Shown here one piece after another: positions 60,707 through 64,000 of a stretch of 64,000 nt of DNA. The first letter of the stretch is position 1. Every line of letters begins with the position of its first letter. The position numbers and the translations under genes are program-made. A model generated the notes under the pieces. The model did not search any database. It worked only from the letters and a program-made list of their open reading frames with translations, and was not told the origin of the DNA. This DNA comes from VHCN01 sp964589935 (GTDB taxonomy: Bacteria; Verrucomicrobiota; Verrucomicrobiia; Limisphaerales; VHCN01), in contig CAZPVD010000001.1 in the NCBI GenBank assembly GCA_964589935.1, forward strand, positions 434,001 through 498,000, written 5' to 3'.

Positions 60707-61290
60707 TTCGTTCCCGCCACTTCGAGCAGGTTGCGGATGTGGCCGTCGGCGTAGAGGAAGTTAATGCCTTTGTCGTCGCCGCGCGCGAGGTGAAACGCCT
60801 CCTTGTCGTAGAAAACAGGAATCTGATGCGCGTTGAAGGCGATGTTCAGCACGTTGAGGTTGTCGGCGTCCTGGCCGTTGAGCAGGCTGTTCCACGCGTA
60901 GCTCGCGCCGCTCTGGCCGTAGATGTCCTTCGTGTCGGATGGACAGCGCAGCAGCCGTGGCGCGCCAAAATAATTGCTCAACACAATGTCCGGGCTTTTC
61001 AGGGACACGGCGTTTGTCACCGGAATGGAGTTCGATCCATACACGGCGTCGCGCATCCACGGCAGACGGTTGTTGTTGTCCTGCACATAGACCTGGATCG
61101 CGATGCCCATCTGGCGAAGGTTGTTGAGGCACGCGGTCGAGCGGCCGGCTTCCTTTGACCGGCTGATGACCGGCAACAACATTCCGACGAGCACGCTGAT
61201 GATGGCGATGACGACGAGCAGCTCGATCAACGTGAACGCTGCCGTCTCGCCATTGAACTTTCCGCTTTGAACTTTTCGCTTTGAATTCAT
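60703..61290 (-). CDS. Type II secretion-like pseudopilin (PVC ADGH type)
   Basis: A 195-residue protein with an N-terminal prepilin motif AFTLIELLVVIAIISVLVGM, where Phe19 is +1 and Glu23 the conserved +5 glutamate; the residue before the cleavage site is Ala instead of Gly, common in PVC proteins. The hydrophobic helix is followed by the LNNLRQMGIAIQVYVQDNNN segment seen in DUF1559-like proteins of planctomycetes and verrucomicrobia. The C-terminal motif is FLYADGHIRNLLE, resembling the H-X9-DG family. It is a minor pilin or pseudopilin-like surface protein. It overlaps both neighbours by 4 bp, so it is translated together with the ABC ATPase downstream, an unusual setting. Confidence 0.88.
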   Translation of the reverse strand: MNSKRKVQSGKFNGETAAFTLIELLVVIAIISVLVGMLLPVISRSKEAGRSTACLNNLRQMGIAIQVYVQDNNNRLPWMRDAVYGSNSIPVTNAVSLKSPDIVLSNYFGAPRLLRCPSDTKDIYGQSGASYAWNSLLNGQDADNLNVLNIAFNAHQIPVFYDKEAFHLARGDDKGINFLYADGHIRNLLEVAGTK

Positions 61291-61889
61291 CGTGGAATGA
61301 ACCGGCCGGACTCCATCGCTCGCTGAAGTTCCTCAAGCAGCGGGGCGACCTCGGCCTTCGTCTGCGCGGAGCTTTGCGAGTAAAAAGCGCCCAATCCAAT
61401 CGCGGTGATGCGCTTCTGCGATTCATCACTCAACGGTGGACGCGGCTGGCGGCCTTGCGATTGCAGTTGGTCGCGCGATTCCTGCAGCCGCTTGATTGAG
61501 TCGCGGATGATCCGAGAACGGCGGTCGGCGGGAAGCTCCTCGAACGAGGCAAGCATCTGCTTCACGCCGGTCGGCAGCGTGGACTCGATAAACTCGACCC
61601 GCTCGTCCTCGGTCATCGTGGCGAAGAATTTGTCCCAGTCCGATTCCATGCGCGCGTTGCGTCGCTCCTCGATGGGCAGACTGTTCATCATGGCGGCGAG
61701 CCTGCGCAGCATCTTCCTCCGCGCATCCGGGGAAAGTTTGCTCAAATCAGTCTGGCTCACGGCCGCGGCGACTTTTTCCGCGGTGATTTTTCGCGATTTG
61801 GCGAAGGCATAGCCGCCCCACGCCAGCAGCCAGATCGCGACAATCGCAACCCCGGCGTAAAGCAACGGCTTGTGGCGAGGATTGATCAC
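61287..61889 (-). CDS. Hypothetical single-pass membrane protein
   Basis: A 200-residue protein with one N-terminal membrane helix (LLYAGVAIVAIWLLAWGGYA, about 9-28), followed by a helical, charged domain (about 40-195) containing SPDARRKMLRRLAAMMNSLP, EDERVEFIESTLPTGVKQML and RRSRIIRDSIKRLQESRDQL. It is the first gene of the operon that continues with the pseudopilin and ABC genes; the 4-bp overlap (ATGA) with the pseudopilin gene is seen directly. No family was recognised. It may assemble with the pseudopilin or the exporter. Confidence 0.7.
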   Translation of the reverse strand: MINPRHKPLLYAGVAIVAIWLLAWGGYAFAKSRKITAEKVAAAVSQTDLSKLSPDARRKMLRRLAAMMNSLPIEERRNARMESDWDKFFATMTEDERVEFIESTLPTGVKQMLASFEELPADRRSRIIRDSIKRLQESRDQLQSQGRQPRPPLSDESQKRITAIGLGAFYSQSSAQTKAEVAPLLEELQRAMESGRFIPR

Positions 61890-61966
61890 GTCGGCATTGT
61901 AGCGTGCGGCGAACGGATTTCCATGACGAAATGCGCTCCACGCTTGCGGCGCAAATCTGGCCCGCT

Positions 61967-64000
61967 ATGCTGCGCGCAATGGCATTTGCGCTCCAAACGT
62001 GCGTCCTGTTTGTTGGGGTTGCGACGCTGGCCGCGTGTTCGCCGCCGCCGCCGCCAAGCGCGTTCACAACCAATACAATTCCGACCGTGTCCACAAATCC
62101 CTCGTCAACAAACGCCGCCGCGAAGCACGCGCACACCAATCGCCTTGCGAAGGAAAAATCGCCCTATCTCCTCCAGCACGCGCACAATCCCGTGGACTGG
62201 TTTGCGTGGGGCGAAGAAGCATTTGCGAAAGCGCGCAAGGAGAACAAACCCATTTTCCTCAGCATCGGCTACTCAACGTGTCACTGGTGCCATGTGATGG
62301 AACGCGAGTCCTTCGAGAACGAGGAGCTTGCGAAGTTTCTCAACGAGCATTTTGTGAGCATCAAGATTGACCGCGAGGAGCGACCTGACGTGGACAAGAT
62401 TTACATGACCGCCGTGCAGGCGATGGGCCAAGGCGGCGGCTGGCCGCTCAATGTGTTCCTCACTCCCGACCTGAAACCGTTCTTTGGCGGCACATACTTT
62501 CCGCCCGAGCCGCGCTATGGACGACCGAGCTTTTTGCAGTTGCTTCAGCGGGTTGCATCGTTGTGGGAAACGCAGTCCAACGACATCAAGCAGTCCGCTG
62601 AGCAAATTCATCAGCAACTCAGCTCCGCCGTCGCGGTCGCACCGGCGGGCGATGCTCTGCTGACTGCCGCCGCATTGACGAATGCAATGACCCGCTTCGC
62701 ACGCGAATATGACCCGACAAACGGCGGCTTCGGCCGCGCGCCCAAATTCCCCCGCCCTTCGCAGCCGGCGTTTCTGCTGCGCGCCGGGGTGCGCTTCGGC
62801 CAGCCCGACGCCGTCAAAATGATCCTCCACACTTGCGAACGCATGGCCGCCGGCGGCATTTACGACCAACTCGGCGGCGGCTTTGCGCGCTACAGCGTGG
62901 ACGAGCGCTGGCTCGTGCCGCACTTCGAGAAAATGCTCTACGACAACGCGCAGCTCATCCAGCTCTATCTCGACGCCTATCTCATCAGCGGCGACGCGCA
63001 CTACGCCGATGTCGCGCGCGACATCATCCGCTATGTGCTCCGCGACATGACGCATCCCGACGGCGGCTTTTATTCCGCCGAGGACGCCGACAGCGCGGGG
63101 CACGAGGGGAAGTTCTACTGCTGGACGAAAAGCGAACTTTCCGCGCTGCTTACACCGGAGGAATTCAACGTCGCCGTGAAATACTTCGGGATCACCGAGG
63201 AGGGCAACTTTCTCGACCACTCGCATCCGCAGCCGCTGAAGAATCAAAACGTCCTGAGCATCGCCGATCCGAGCCTCGGTCCCGGAGACGAAAAACTCCT
63301 CGCCTCAGCGAAGAAGAAGATGCTCGACGCGCGCTCAAAACGCATCCGTCCGCATCTCGACGACAAGATTCTCGCGTCGTGGAACGGCCTCATGCTGGGT
63401 GCCATCGCGCGGGCGAGCATCGTTCTCGACGATCCCGCGTATCGCACTGCGGCGGAAAAGAACATTGCCTTCCTTCAAACCAAGCTTTGGGACGCCACGA
63501 CGAAAACGCTGTATCACCGTTGGCGCGACGGCGACCGCGACACGGCGCAGTTGCTTGACGCCTACGCATTCCTGCTCGACGGCACGCTGCATCTTTATGA
63601 GGCCACACTCGACCCGCGGCATCTTGACTTCGCACTCACGCTCGCAGAAAGCATGATGACGAAGTTCTACGACAAAGAGAGCGGCGGCTTCTACCAGAGC
63701 ACTGGCGGCGCGGACCTCATACTGCGCGTGAAAGAGGAATACGACGGCGCCGAGCCGAGCGGCAATTCCGTCGCCGCACTCGCGTTGCTGAAACTCAGTG
63801 CGATCACAGACCGCAAAGATTTCCGAGCCGTCGCGGAGAAAACGCTGCGCCACTTCGCGCACCGACTTGAAGCCGCGCCGCAGGTCGTGCCGAATTTGCT
63901 GCTTGCGCTGGACTTTTATCTGGAAGAACCGCGCCGCGCTGTAATTGCCGGGGACGCGAACTCGCCACAAACGCGCGCGCTGCTTCGCGCCGTTCACTCG
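61967..64000 (+). CDS. DUF255 thioredoxin-domain lipoprotein (YyaL/spermatogenesis-associated-20-like), 3' end missing
   Basis: The first 678 codons of a gene that leaves the window at the right edge. The start is ATG 61967 (ATG 61979 possible); a lipoprotein signal with lipobox LAAC (Cys24) follows. After a Pro/Thr/Ser-rich linker, the DUF255 thioredoxin-like domain begins with LAKEKSPYLLQHAHNPVDWF and holds the family motif GYSTCHWCHVMERESF with Cys105 and Cys108, then the GGWPLNVFLTPDLKPFFGGT block. The larger C-terminal part is an alpha/alpha-barrel glycosidase-like domain (GGFGRAPKFPRPSQPAF, YDQLGGGFARYSVDERWLVP, HFEKMLYDNAQL). Most family members are cytoplasmic; a lipid-anchored form is less common. 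Confidence 0.93.
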   Translation, partial: MLRAMAFALQTCVLFVGVATLAACSPPPPPSAFTTNTIPTVSTNPSSTNAAAKHAHTNRLAKEKSPYLLQHAHNPVDWFAWGEEAFAKARKENKPIFLSIGYSTCHWCHVMERESFENEELAKFLNEHFVSIKIDREERPDVDKIYMTAVQAMGQGGGWPLNVFLTPDLKPFFGGTYFPPEPRYGRPSFLQLLQRVASLWETQSNDIKQSAEQIHQQLSSAVAVAPAGDALLTAAALTNAMTRFAREYDPTNGGFGRAPKFPRPSQPAFLLRAGVRFGQPDAVKMILHTCERMAAGGIYDQLGGGFARYSVDERWLVPHFEKMLYDNAQLIQLYLDAYLISGDAHYADVARDIIRYVLRDMTHPDGGFYSAEDADSAGHEGKFYCWTKSELSALLTPEEFNVAVKYFGITEEGNFLDHSHPQPLKNQNVLSIADPSLGPGDEKLLASAKKKMLDARSKRIRPHLDDKILASWNGLMLGAIARASIVLDDPAYRTAAEKNIAFLQTKLWDATTKTLYHRWRDGDRDTAQLLDAYAFLLDGTLHLYEATLDPRHLDFALTLAESMMTKFYDKESGGFYQSTGGADLILRVKEEYDGAEPSGNSVAALALLKLSAITDRKDFRAVAEKTLRHFAHRLEAAPQVVPNLLLALDFYLEEPRRAVIAGDANSPQTRALLRAVHS

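Overview
The window looks like chromosomal DNA from a member of the Verrucomicrobiota, most likely the Pedosphaera/Limisphaera side of the phylum. The evidence is a GC-rich sequence; an LPS gene (lpxD) and outer-membrane proteins, so a diderm; several secreted PSCyt1/DUF1549/DUF1553/DUF1501 and DUF1592/DUF1552 proteins; a PVC-type heme-binding CxxCH protein; a PVC-style pseudopilin with a C-terminal ADGH motif; and short palindromic repeats scattered between and inside genes. No rRNA, CRISPR array, transposase, phage gene or plasmid function was seen. There is one tRNA.

Layout. 1-6.7 kb is housekeeping: a TerC-family membrane protein (cut by the window edge), a secDF fusion with yajC, glgC, and divergently glmS. 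6.8-12.7 kb looks like an accessory block: a YkgJ-type cysteine-cluster protein, a cytochrome c/coiled-coil/beta-barrel fusion followed by a monoheme lipoprotein cytochrome, an FAD monooxygenase and an alpha/beta hydrolase. A decayed second copy of the monooxygenase 3' end lies at its left edge. 12.8-44.8 kb is dominated by secreted proteins: a CocE-type hydrolase and four paralogous pairs of a large secreted PSCyt/DUF protein with a DUF1501- or DUF1552-type partner (15.5-20.0, 20.1-24.2, 26.8-32.0 and 41.3-44.8 kb). Between the pairs lie a D-aminoacylase-like amidohydrolase, a PVC-type heme protein, a PIG-L deacetylase, an esterase, Sel1 proteins and several lineage-type hypotheticals. 45-50.5 kb carries tRNA-Thr(CGU), an orphan MASE1-PAS histidine kinase, lpxD, a Gfo/Idh/MocA oxidoreductase and an isoprenylcysteine methyltransferase-like membrane enzyme. 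50.5-64 kb carries a Sel1 protein, a GntR/ABC-2 exporter operon, FKBP, accD, comF, a CPBP protease, an unusual Ser/Thr kinase, a second ABC operon that contains a pseudopilin gene, and a DUF255 thioredoxin-domain lipoprotein that runs off the right edge.

How the genes may work together (inference). The secreted protein pairs and the surrounding hydrolases suggest a cell that handles complex extracellular or periplasmic substrates with covalent-heme proteins. The porin-cytochrome fusion plus lipoprotein cytochrome could move electrons across the outer membrane and is the most distinctive candidate for an undescribed system. Other points of note are a 51-nt double-hairpin palindrome inserted exactly in frame in a DUF1592 gene, single-gene insertions between the members of two of the secreted pairs (one flanked by a duplicated gene junction), and a pseudopilin translationally coupled to an ABC exporter.
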